DNA of 64,000 bases from Actinomyces sp. (GTDB lineage: Bacteria; Actinomycetota; Actinomycetes; Actinomycetales; Actinomycetaceae). Below the pieces are notes generated by a model that saw only the letters and a program-made list of their open reading frames with translations, was not told the DNA's origin and did no database searches. Below, piece by piece: positions 1 to 7,359 of this stretch. The translations under genes and the position numbers were made by a program. The number at the start of each line of letters is the position of its first letter. The stretch's first letter is position 1. The stretch lies in the NCBI GenBank assembly GCA_022649165.1, contig JALCNR010000002.1, positions 124,001-188,000 on the forward strand, written 5' to 3'.

Positions 1-439
1 CCTCGGACATGTCGACGACCACCGTCCGTGGGGTCGGCACTCCGAGCCGCCCGCACACGCGGGCGAAATGCGCCTTGTCCGTCACGCGGTCGATCGTGGC
101 GAGGTCCGGGAACGGCAGGGCGTAGTGCTCCCCCAGTTGCTGCGCGTGCCGCGCGACGAAGGCCGAGTGCACGTCGTGGTTCGCCATCAGCACCAGGTCC
201 CGACCGGGGCGGGAGGCGGCGACGCCTTCCAGCACGGCCAGCGTCTCCGCGTCCCCGGCCCGCGAGGGCAGGTGCTCGACCTCGAAGATGTGCGAGCGGG
301 AGATCGCCTCGGTGGGGGCGGAGGCCACGCAGACCGAGCGCACGCCGAATGCCTCGTGGAAGGAGCGCCCGATCGCGTAGACCCCGATATCGCCTCCGAG
401 GATCACCGGAACAAGCGACTGCGTCGCGGGGATTCCCAC
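1..439 (-). CDS. ATP-grasp carboxylate-amine ligase-like protein (5' part only)
   Basis: The gene runs off the left edge; only about the first 146 codons are present. I chose GTG at 437-439 because a strong AGGAGG (445-450) lies 5 nt upstream. A possible -10, TAGAGT (486-491), lies further up. The N-terminus begins with VILGGDIGVYAIGRSFHEAF, typical of the N-terminal nucleotide-binding-like fold of ATP-grasp enzymes related to carbamoyl-phosphate synthase or D-aspartate ligase. It continues with a DLVLMANHD segment. The catalytic ATP-grasp core should lie outside the window, so the substrate cannot be stated. A role in peptidoglycan cross-bridge synthesis is possible in Actinomycetaceae but is inference. 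Confidence 0.6.
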   Translation of the reverse strand, partial: MGIPATQSLVPVILGGDIGVYAIGRSFHEAFGVRSVCVASAPTEAISRSHIFEVEHLPSRAGDAETLAVLEGVAASRPGRDLVLMANHDVHSAFVARHAQQLGEHYALPFPDLATIDRVTDKAHFARVCGRLGVPTPRTVVVDMSE

Positions 440-543
440 TGGCACCTCCTGGTTCGCGGCGTGACGAGGATCGTCCGCCCCGCACACTCTAGATGACAGG
501 CTCCGGCGACCGCGGACGAGGGCGGCGCTGCTCCCCGTGCGGT

Positions 544-614
544 GGGCGATACTGGGATCGAACCAGTGACCTCTTCCGTGTGAAGGAAGCGCGCTACCCC
601 TGCGCCAATCGCCC
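544..614 (-). tRNA. tRNA-Val (anticodon CAC)
   Basis: Read on the minus strand this is a 71-nt cloverleaf. The 7-bp acceptor stem is GGGCGAT/ATCGCCC, the T arm carries GGTTCGATCC, and the anticodon arm is CTTCC-TTCACAC-GGAAG, giving CAC. CCA is not encoded. It is the last gene of a five-tRNA cluster and is separated from tRNA-Cys by only 2 nt. It is close in sequence to the Val(GAC) gene at 816-886. Confidence 0.95.
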
Positions 615-616
615 GA

Positions 617-686
617 GGTGGGTACGGGATTCGAACCCGTGTGTACGGCTTTGCAGGCCGCTGCCTCGCCTCTCGGCCAACCCACC
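617..686 (-). tRNA. tRNA-Cys (anticodon GCA)
   Basis: A 70-nt cloverleaf on the minus strand with acceptor stem GGTGGGT/ACCCACC and T arm GGTTCGAATCC. The anticodon loop CTGCAAA gives GCA. CCA is not encoded. It lies 2 nt from tRNA-Val(CAC) and about 30 nt downstream of the first tRNA-Gly copy. Confidence 0.95.
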
Positions 687-717
687 ATGTTCTCAGCGGC
701 CCGGCTGGGAGAACCGA

Positions 718-789
718 GCGGATGACGGGACTCGAACCCGCGACCCTCACCTTGGCAAGGTGATGCTCTACCAACTGAGCCACATCCGC
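718..789 (-). tRNA. tRNA-Gly (anticodon GCC), copy 1
   Basis: A 72-nt cloverleaf on the minus strand with acceptor stem GCGGATG/CATCCGC and anticodon arm TCACC-TTGCCAA-GGTGA (GCC). It appears identical in sequence to the second copy at 889-960. The cluster looks like a duplicated Gly-Val unit with a Cys gene inserted between one pair. Confidence 0.95.
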
Positions 790-815
790 AAGCGTGACCG
801 CATGCCTGCGACCGT

Positions 816-886
816 GGGCGATACTGGGATCGAACCAGTGACCTCTTCCGTGTCAGGGAAGCGCGCTCCCGCTGCGCCAATCGCCC
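816..886 (-). tRNA. tRNA-Val (anticodon GAC)
   Basis: A 71-nt cloverleaf on the minus strand with the same acceptor stem as the Val(CAC) gene (GGGCGAT/ATCGCCC). The anticodon loop CTGACAC gives GAC. Only a few bases in the D loop and anticodon arm differ from Val(CAC), pointing to duplication followed by anticodon divergence. It lies 2 nt from the second tRNA-Gly copy. Confidence 0.95.
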
Positions 887-888
887 GA

Positions 889-960
889 GCGGATGACGGG
901 ACTCGAACCCGCGACCCTCACCTTGGCAAGGTGATGCTCTACCAACTGAGCCACATCCGC
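889..960 (-). tRNA. tRNA-Gly (anticodon GCC), copy 2
   Basis: Appears identical to the tRNA at 718-789 and is the first gene transcribed in the minus-strand cluster. A TAAAGT hexamer on the minus strand (1001-1006) sits about 40 nt upstream and is the likely -10 box for the whole cluster. Confidence 0.95.
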
Positions 961-1000
961 GTCGCCCCGGAGCCACGCGGCCCGTCGGGGAACGAGGAAG

Positions 1001-1006
1001 ACTTTA
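1001..1006 (-). promoter_or_regulatory. Putative -10 box of the tRNA cluster
   Basis: TAAAGT on the minus strand fits the TANNNT pattern and lies about 40 nt before the first tRNA (960), in the divergent gap with glgX. No convincing -35 box is visible at 17 nt. The assignment rests on position only. Confidence 0.4.
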
Positions 1007-1081
1007 ACAGGTCGGGGGCCACCCGGGGAAATCAACCCTTGCGATCCCCCTCACAAGCGCTGGCCGTGGGAAGCTGGTCGC

Positions 1082-3193
1082 ATGCAGACCTGGCCTGGAT
1101 CCCCCTCCCCGCTCGGCTCGACCTTCGACGGATCGGGGACGAACTTCGCGCTGTTCTCCTCCGTCGCCGAACGCGTCGAGCTGTGCCTGCTCGACGACGG
1201 GCGCGCTGAGCAACGAGTCGAAATGACCGAGGTCGATGCCCACGTGTGGCACGTCTACCTCCCGGGCGTCGGACCGGGGCAGCGGTACGGCTACCGCGTC
1301 CACGGGCCCTTCGACCCCGGCGCGGGGGCGCGGTGCGATCCGTCGAAGTTCCTGCTCGATCCCTACGCCAAGGCCTTCGACGGGGCCGTGACGACCTCGA
1401 ACTCGCTGTACACCTACGATTTCGACGCCCCGGACTCCCCCAACCACGAGGACTCCGTCCACGACACCCTTGTGTCGGTGGTCATCAGCCCGTACTTCGA
1501 CTGGGGCGCAGAGCGCCGCCCCCATTACGACTACTCGGAGTCGATCATCTACGAGGCCCACGTCAAGGGCATGACGATGCTCCACCCGGAGGTCCCCGAG
1601 GAGATGCGCGGCACCTACGCCGGCATGGGCCATCCGGCGGTCGTCCGCTACCTCAGGGACCTGGGAATCACGACCGTCGAGTTCATGCCCGTCCACCAGT
1701 TCGTCCATGACGCGGTGCTCCAGGAACGGGGCCTGTCCAACTACTGGGGCTACAACACGATCGGCTTCTTCGCCCCGCACAACGCCTATGCGGCCGGCGG
1801 CACCCGCGGACAGCAGGTCGCCGAGTTCAAGTCCATGGTCAAGTCCCTGCACTCCGCGGGCATCGAGGTGATCCTCGACGTCGTGTACAACCACACCGCC
1901 GAGGGCAACCATATGGGCCCGACCCTCTCCTTCAAGGGGATCGACAACGCCGCATACTACCGGCTGGTCGACGGGGACGCCGCCCACTACTTCGACACGA
2001 CGGGCACCGGGAACTCCCTGCTGATGAGCAGCCCCCACGTGCTCCAGCTCATCATGGACTCCCTGCGCTACTGGGTCACCGACATGCACGTCGACGGCTT
2101 CCGCTTCGACCTCGCCTCCACCCTGGCGCGCCAGTTCGCGGAGGTCGACCGCCTCTCCGCGTTCTTCGACCTCATCCACCAGGACCCGGTCATCAGCCGG
2201 GTCAAGCTCATCGCGGAACCGTGGGACCTCGGCGAGGGCGGCTACCAAGTGGGAGGCTTCCCCCCTCTGTGGTCGGAGTGGAACGGTCGGTACCGGGACA
2301 CGGTGCGCGACTTCTGGCGCGGCGAGTTCTCCTCCCTGCCGCAGTTCGCGTCCCGGCTGGCGGGCTCGGCCGACCTCTATGAGGCCACGGGCCGCCTCCC
2401 GGTCGCCTCGATCAACTTCGTCACCGCCCACGACGGGTTCACGATGCGCGACCTCGTGTCCTACAACGAGAAACACAATGAGGCCAACGGCGAGGGCAAC
2501 GCGGACGGCGAGTCGAACAACAGGTCGTGGAACTGCGGGGCGGAGGGCCCCACCGACGACCCAGCGGTCCTCAGCCTGCGCGCCCGCCAGCACCGCAATT
2601 TCCTCACCACGCTGATGTTCAGCCAGGGCGTGCCGATGATCGCCCACGGCGACGAGCTCGGGCGCACCCAACGGGGCAACAACAACGCCTACTGCCAGGA
2701 CAATGAGATCACGTGGATGGACTGGGACCTCGCCGAGGACCGGCGCGGGCTCCTCACCTTCTCGCGCCATCTCATCCACCTGCGCCGCGACCACCCCGTC
2801 ATGCGCCGCCGGCGTTTCTTCAAGGGCGCCGCCTCACGCGGCGGCGAGTCCGACCTCGGCGAGGTCGAATGGTTCACCCCGGGGGGCGACCACATGACGG
2901 AGGAGGAATGGAACCAGCCCTGGGCCCGCGCCACGATGGTCTTCTACAACGGATCCGCCATCGGGGAGCCCGACCGGTTCGGACGCCGGATCGTCGACGA
3001 CGACTTCCTCCTGCTGCTCAACGCCGCGCCCGAGCCCGTCGACTTCCACCTGCCGGCCCCCGTGTACGGGCAGGTGTGGAAGACGGTGGTGAACACCGGG
3101 GACGACACCGACCAGACCGAGCTGGCCTCCGGTCAGACGATCCGTGTTCCCGACCGCACCTCCCTGATCCTCATCAACCCCCTGGGGGAGTGA
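1082..3193 (+). CDS. glgX: Glycogen debranching enzyme GlgX
   Basis: A 703-residue GH13 enzyme that hydrolyses alpha-1,6 branches of phosphorylase-trimmed glycogen or limit dextrin. The N-terminal CBM48-like segment (about residues 5-110) includes GTNFALFSSVAERVELCL. The four GH13 regions are visible: DVVYNHT (I), DGFRFDLAS (II, nucleophile Asp), IAEPWDLG (III, acid Glu) and NFVTAHDGF (IV). Length matches GlgX (650-720). The start ATG follows a GGGAAGC sequence. The CorA-type gene begins at its stop codon. Other glycogen genes are not in the window. Confidence 0.95.
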   Translation: MQTWPGSPSPLGSTFDGSGTNFALFSSVAERVELCLLDDGRAEQRVEMTEVDAHVWHVYLPGVGPGQRYGYRVHGPFDPGAGARCDPSKFLLDPYAKAFDGAVTTSNSLYTYDFDAPDSPNHEDSVHDTLVSVVISPYFDWGAERRPHYDYSESIIYEAHVKGMTMLHPEVPEEMRGTYAGMGHPAVVRYLRDLGITTVEFMPVHQFVHDAVLQERGLSNYWGYNTIGFFAPHNAYAAGGTRGQQVAEFKSMVKSLHSAGIEVILDVVYNHTAEGNHMGPTLSFKGIDNAAYYRLVDGDAAHYFDTTGTGNSLLMSSPHVLQLIMDSLRYWVTDMHVDGFRFDLASTLARQFAEVDRLSAFFDLIHQDPVISRVKLIAEPWDLGEGGYQVGGFPPLWSEWNGRYRDTVRDFWRGEFSSLPQFASRLAGSADLYEATGRLPVASINFVTAHDGFTMRDLVSYNEKHNEANGEGNADGESNNRSWNCGAEGPTDDPAVLSLRARQHRNFLTTLMFSQGVPMIAHGDELGRTQRGNNNAYCQDNEITWMDWDLAEDRRGLLTFSRHLIHLRRDHPVMRRRRFFKGAASRGGESDLGEVEWFTPGGDHMTEEEWNQPWARATMVFYNGSAIGEPDRFGRRIVDDDFLLLLNAAPEPVDFHLPAPVYGQVWKTVVNTGDDTDQTELASGQTIRVPDRTSLILINPLGE

Positions 3194-3195
3194 CC

Positions 3196-4272
3196 GTGGG
3201 CGACGACGTCGGCGGGCCCGGCCCGGAGAGCATCCCCTCGCTCGCGGCCTCCCGCGCCTGGCGCGACGGCAGGCTGGTGGACGCCGAGGTGACGTCCGGC
3301 GAGATCGGGGCGACCGTGGCCGATCCCGACATGCTGGTGTGGATCGACCTGCTCGAGCCGACCGTCGCGGACCTCCACGCCGTCGTCGGCTCGCTCGGTC
3401 TTCCTCCCACGGCCGTTGAGGACGTCCTCGGGCGTTTCGAGCGCCCGAAGGCGGTCCAGCATGCCGGTTGGCTCTACGTGACGACCTCGGCCCTCATGCG
3501 CGACGCGACCGCGGCCCTCCCTCAGCCGGCCTCCGATGGGGACGGGGCCGGGACGGATCGCCAGACCGCGGGCCCCTCCCGCCTCATCCGCTCCCGCGTG
3601 TCCGCCATCGCGACATCCACGGCGCTGGTCACGATCCGCCTCGACGCCCGATGGGACATGACGGAGGTCGTGCGCCGCTGGGACGAGGACCCCGACCTCG
3701 TCGGGCGCGGGGTCGGCGCCCTGCTCCACGGCCTGCTCGACGTCATCGTCGACGGCCATTTCGACGTCATCCAGTCCCTCGACGACGATGCCGAGGACCT
3801 GGAGGACCAGCTCCTCAGCGAGGGCGCCGCCGACGACGCCTTCATCCTGCGCCTGTACGGGCTGCGCAAGGAGCTCGTCGGGATCCGGCGCGTCGTCGTC
3901 CCCATGCGCGATGTCGTCACCGGCATCGAACGCCATGTCCATGCCTCGCCCACGGCCATGGCGCCCTGGTGGGGGGACCTCTACGACCACGTGCTGCGCG
4001 CTGCGGAATGGACGGACTCCCTGCGCGACATGATCGCCTTCATGGTGGAGACCCAGATGTCCCTGATGGACTGGCGGCTCAACATCGTCATGAAGAAGCT
4101 CGCCGGGTGGGCCGCGATCATCGCCGTCCCCACGGCCATCACCGGATGGTTCGGACAGAACCTCCCCTTCTGGGGGTATGGCTCCGGGATGGGCCTATGG
4201 GTGTCGCTGGGGCTCGTCATCGCCTCGACCCTGGTGCTCTACTGGTCCTTCAGGAGGCGCGACTGGCTGTGA
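3196..4272 (+). CDS. corA: CorA-type divalent metal transporter
   Basis: A 358-residue member of the CorA Mg2+/Co2+ family: a long cytoplasmic N-terminal alpha/beta domain, a helical stalk and two C-terminal membrane helices (LAGWAAIIAVPTAITGWF and WVSLGLVIASTLVLYWSF). The pore motif after helix 1 reads GQN (ITGWFGQNLP) instead of GMN, a variant I associate with actinobacterial CorA homologues. I prefer GTG 3196 because GGGGGAG (3184-3190) lies 5 nt upstream; GTG 3190, overlapping the glgX stop, is an alternative. Coupled to glgX by position. Transport specificity is inferred from the family. Confidence 0.85.
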   Translation: MGDDVGGPGPESIPSLAASRAWRDGRLVDAEVTSGEIGATVADPDMLVWIDLLEPTVADLHAVVGSLGLPPTAVEDVLGRFERPKAVQHAGWLYVTTSALMRDATAALPQPASDGDGAGTDRQTAGPSRLIRSRVSAIATSTALVTIRLDARWDMTEVVRRWDEDPDLVGRGVGALLHGLLDVIVDGHFDVIQSLDDDAEDLEDQLLSEGAADDAFILRLYGLRKELVGIRRVVVPMRDVVTGIERHVHASPTAMAPWWGDLYDHVLRAAEWTDSLRDMIAFMVETQMSLMDWRLNIVMKKLAGWAAIIAVPTAITGWFGQNLPFWGYGSGMGLWVSLGLVIASTLVLYWSFRRRDWL

Positions 4273-4293
4273 CCGGTGCGCTCCTCACCGGTC
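4271..4293. terminator. Bidirectional hairpin between corA and the Fem gene
   Basis: GACCGGTG (4271-4278) and CACCGGTC (4286-4293) form a perfect 8-bp stem with a 7-nt loop at the tail-to-tail junction. The stop codons of both genes lie inside or touch the hairpin. There is no U tract, as is common in high-GC actinobacteria. Confidence 0.6.
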
Positions 4294-5355
4294 CTCGCCG
4301 CCGCCGCGCACGGACCTCAGGCGGCGCACCACCGTGCGCGCACCCGACATGGCCTGGTAGACCGCGGGGCGCAGCGGCAGCTCCCGAGCGGCGGCGACGT
4401 CCATCACGGAGCGGGAGAACTTCGTCTTGAACTCGTTGAGGCCCATGAGCTCGGGCGCCAGGTCCGAGCCGATCCCCATGAGATCGAAGCGGCGGACCCC
4501 GCGCCGGGCCAGGTCCTGGCATTCGAAGAGGACCAGCCGGTCCGTGACGTGGCGGCGCATCATCGACGTCTCGGAGGCGGCGTAGTAGCGGGCCGCCAGC
4601 GAACCTGAGATCGTGACGATGGACCAGCAGGCGACCCTCCCGTCGATGCGCCCGGCGTAGACGCGGCAGTGATCGGGCCCCAGGCCGCGGATCATCTGCC
4701 GATACGTGTCGGCGTCCCAGGGGACGAAGCCGTCGCGGCCGGCGGTCTCGGCCATCACGGCGTGGTACTCCGAGAAATCGCGGGCGGCCTGCCCGGTCTC
4801 ATCGGCGCACTCCAGGCCGGACTCGCGCACGGCCTTGCGGACGTCGCGCCGCCCGCGCGGCTTGAAGGTCGCCAGGATCGCCTCTCCGGCCGCGCCGGCG
4901 TCGTCGATGCCGACGCCGGCGCCCGTGTCCACGACGACGGTCCGGTCGTAGGTGATGAGGCCCTGGGGAGCCCGGGTGCCCTCCGCCGGGGTACGCATGT
5001 CCAGGCGCACGGCGATTGCCTTGGGGTCCAGAGTGCGTGCCTCATCGGCCACGAGTGCCAGCACCGCGGCCTCGGCCTCCGCGTCGGGCTCGCCGAACCA
5101 GACGGGCCCATGGCGGACCCAGAAGAAGGGGAGCCGGTGGGCCACCAGCCGCGTGAGGATGAAGGCGCCGGCGGTCTCGCCGTCCCGGCGGATCAGGTAG
5201 TGGCCGGCGGTCTCGCGATCCGGGTCGCCCTCGTCGACGGCCTCCCAGGACGGGGTCTGCTCGATCGGCGGATCGACGTGGGCCCGCGCCAGCTCCGACA
5301 CGAGCGTCTCGGAGTCCGTGACTTCCACGCTCCAGCCATCGGCCGCGCCCCCCAC
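4285..5355 (-). CDS. Fem/FemX-type peptidoglycan aminoacyltransferase
   Basis: About 356 residues of the FemABX family (two GNAT-like folds), which use aminoacyl-tRNA to add amino acids to the lipid II stem peptide or cross-bridge. Supporting segments are FFWVRHGPVWFGEPD near residue 80, ATFKPRGRRDVRKAVRESGL (substrate-binding region) and the C-terminal RRFDLMGIGSDLAPELMGLN and EFKTKFSR, typical of the family's last strands. I chose GTG 5353-5355 because GGAGGAGG lies upstream at a usable distance; a longer form to 5439 is possible but lacks support. Divergent from the DUF3000 gene. The added residue cannot be told from sequence. Confidence 0.8.
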   Translation of the reverse strand: MGGAADGWSVEVTDSETLVSELARAHVDPPIEQTPSWEAVDEGDPDRETAGHYLIRRDGETAGAFILTRLVAHRLPFFWVRHGPVWFGEPDAEAEAAVLALVADEARTLDPKAIAVRLDMRTPAEGTRAPQGLITYDRTVVVDTGAGVGIDDAGAAGEAILATFKPRGRRDVRKAVRESGLECADETGQAARDFSEYHAVMAETAGRDGFVPWDADTYRQMIRGLGPDHCRVYAGRIDGRVACWSIVTISGSLAARYYAASETSMMRRHVTDRLVLFECQDLARRGVRRFDLMGIGSDLAPELMGLNEFKTKFSRSVMDVAAARELPLRPAVYQAMSGARTVVRRLRSVRGGGEDR

Positions 5356-5544
5356 GATTCCCCGTCCCTCCTCCGAGCTGCGCCCGGCGCCCCTGAGCTG
5401 TGCCCCACCGACGGTAGGGGCGGTCCGAGCGCCAGGCAAGCCAGGAGACGCGCTCCGCGGATTTCACAGGATTCTCACAGTTCCAGTCCGCTCCTCCCGG
5501 CGTGGCCCCAGGTCTGGCGGCGTCCTCGAACGTACCCTGGACAG

Positions 5545-6096
5545 GTGACGCAGCCACCGGTGCCTGAGGACTTCCTCACGGCTCTTCTCAGTCTGCGCGA
5601 GCAGGCGCGGAACTCGGAGGTGGAACTCGAGGAGGTCCCCCCGCCCCGCCGCCTCGCGCCATGGACGGCCGCGATCGCCTTGCGCACCGTGCGCGAGGAG
5701 CATGGCCAACCCCTGGCGTCAGGCCGTTTCGTGGTGCTTCACGACCCCGCTGAGCAGATCGGGTGGAACGGCACGTTCCGCCTCGTCGCCCAGCTGCGCA
5801 CCCAGATCGACTCCGAGATGGGCTCCGATCCCCTGCTCGGCGAGGCCCTGTGGGCGTTCACCGGGGAGTCCCTCGATGAGGCCGGGGCGGGCTACCATGA
5901 CCTCACCGGGACGGTCACGCGTGAGTTCTCGGAGTCCTTCGGCGGCCTGGAGCTGCGCGGAGCGGTGCTCCACGCGGAATTGCGCGCGTCGTGGACCCCG
6001 GTGACCCCGTGGCTGGGAGAGCACCTGCGGGCGTGGTCCGACCTCATGTGCCGGGCCTCCGGCATCATCCCCCGGCATTACCTCGAAGAGGCCTGA
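5545..6096 (+). CDS. DUF3000 domain protein
   Basis: A 183-residue protein of the actinobacteria-specific DUF3000 family, function unknown. It lies directly upstream of an RNase D-like exonuclease, the usual neighbour in actinobacteria; only 5 nt separate the two, so they are almost surely co-transcribed. The start is GTG 5545 with no Shine-Dalgarno sequence, but TACCCT (5533-5538) sits 6 nt before it, so the mRNA is probably leaderless. The product has a W-rich C-terminal half (TPVTPWLGEHLRAWSDLM) and no membrane segment. Confidence 0.85.
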   Translation: MTQPPVPEDFLTALLSLREQARNSEVELEEVPPPRRLAPWTAAIALRTVREEHGQPLASGRFVVLHDPAEQIGWNGTFRLVAQLRTQIDSEMGSDPLLGEALWAFTGESLDEAGAGYHDLTGTVTREFSESFGGLELRGAVLHAELRASWTPVTPWLGEHLRAWSDLMCRASGIIPRHYLEEA

Positions 6097-6101
6097 ATAC
6101 A

Positions 6102-7346
6102 GTGAGAATCGACAATCGCCTCGGCCTGCCCCGGGGCGACACGGAGGACCCCGTCCTCATCGCCGAGCCACGCGGCGGCGTGCCGGGGGTGGTGGACCGC
6201 CCCGAGGACCTCCGCGAGGCGGCCGACGCCCTGGCCCGCAGCTCCCAGCCCGTGGCCCTCGACGTCGAGCGCGCCCAAGGATTCCGCTACGGCGCAGACC
6301 CCTATCTGGTCCAGATCCGGCGCGAGGACGTCGGCACGTTCCTCATCGACACCCAGGCGCTGCCCGACCTCTCCTGCCTCCGCCCGATCGGCGACGCCGT
6401 GTGGATCCTCCATGACGCCGCACAGGACCTCCCCAACCTGGCCCAGACGGGCCTGCACCCCCGTGAGCTCTTCGACACGGAGGTCGCCGCGCGTCTGCTG
6501 GGCCTTGAGCGCTTCGGCTTGGCCGCCGTCAGCCAGCAGATCCTCGGGCTGGACCTCGTCAAGGACCATCAGGCCTCGGACTGGTCGGTGCGTCCGCTGC
6601 CCCCCGACTGGCTGCGGTACGCGGCCCTCGACGTCGAGCTCCTCACCGAGCTCTACCACCGGATGTCGCGGCGCCTGGAGGACCTGGGCCGCTGGGAGTG
6701 GGCCCTGGAGGAGTTCGCCCACGTCGCCTCCCGTCCCACGCCCCCTCCGCGGCCGGACCGCTGGCGCAGCGTCCCCGGCGCCGGCAAGATCCGCACCAGA
6801 CGCGGCCTGGCGGTCCTGCGCGAGCTGTGGGAGGCGCGCGAGGCGATCGCCCGCGACATCGACCTGTCCCCGGGACGCCTGGTCCGCAACGCGGCGCTGG
6901 TGCGCGCCGCCCAGCAGCCGCCTCGCAACCGGCGCGAGCTCCTGTCCATCTCCGAGTTCCGATCCCCCCGGACGCGGCCCTATACGGACACCTGGCTGCG
7001 GGCGATCCGCCGGGCGACGCTGCTCAACGACACGGACCTCCCCCCGCGCCACGCCGACCACCAGCCCGGGTCGATCCCCGACGCCCGGCACTGGGCGAGG
7101 CTCGACCCCGACGCCCACGACAGGCTCCAGGCCGTGCGCGCCGCCACGGCGCAGGTCGCCGGATCCCTCGGGATCTCCCCCGACGTGGTGCTCGAACCGC
7201 GCGACCAGCGTTTCCTGGCGTGGGCGCCCCTCGACCCCGCGCTCCCCGTCCCCGAAGCCGTGGCCGAGCGCCTCGGGGAGTCCGGGGCACGGCCCTGGCA
7301 GGCGGCCCTGATGTCCCTGCCCCTCGCCGAGGCTCTGTCCGACTGA
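6102..7346 (+). CDS. rnd: Ribonuclease D-like 3'-5' exonuclease with HRDC domain
   Basis: A 414-residue DEDD-family exoribonuclease acting on tRNA/stable RNA 3' ends. Exo I is ALDVERAQGF (Asp and Glu present), Exo II is WILHDAAQDLPNL and Exo III is RYAALDVELL with the Y-xx-x-D pattern of DEDDy enzymes. A helical HRDC-like domain follows (about residues 215-300; LRELWEAREAIARDIDLSPG). The GTG start at 6102 lies 5 nt after the DUF3000 stop. It ends 13 nt from the convergent dxs gene. Confidence 0.88.
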   Translation: MRIDNRLGLPRGDTEDPVLIAEPRGGVPGVVDRPEDLREAADALARSSQPVALDVERAQGFRYGADPYLVQIRREDVGTFLIDTQALPDLSCLRPIGDAVWILHDAAQDLPNLAQTGLHPRELFDTEVAARLLGLERFGLAAVSQQILGLDLVKDHQASDWSVRPLPPDWLRYAALDVELLTELYHRMSRRLEDLGRWEWALEEFAHVASRPTPPPRPDRWRSVPGAGKIRTRRGLAVLRELWEAREAIARDIDLSPGRLVRNAALVRAAQQPPRNRRELLSISEFRSPRTRPYTDTWLRAIRRATLLNDTDLPPRHADHQPGSIPDARHWARLDPDAHDRLQAVRAATAQVAGSLGISPDVVLEPRDQRFLAWAPLDPALPVPEAVAERLGESGARPWQAALMSLPLAEALSD

Positions 7347-7359
7347 GGCGGGGACGGCG

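Noticed and set aside
493-1209. A 238-codon frame over the tRNA cluster
   Set aside because: It covers five clear tRNA genes, and the repeated peptide segments come from the repeated tRNA sequences.
1004-2794. A 596-codon minus-strand frame opposite glgX
   Set aside because: No recognisable domain, composition typical of antisense shadow in high-GC DNA, and glgX motifs on the other strand are complete.
5464-5485. TTCACAG / CTCACAG direct repeat in the Fem/DUF3000 gap as a binding site
   Set aside because: Only 7 nt long and imperfect; no further copies seen and no link to a regulator.
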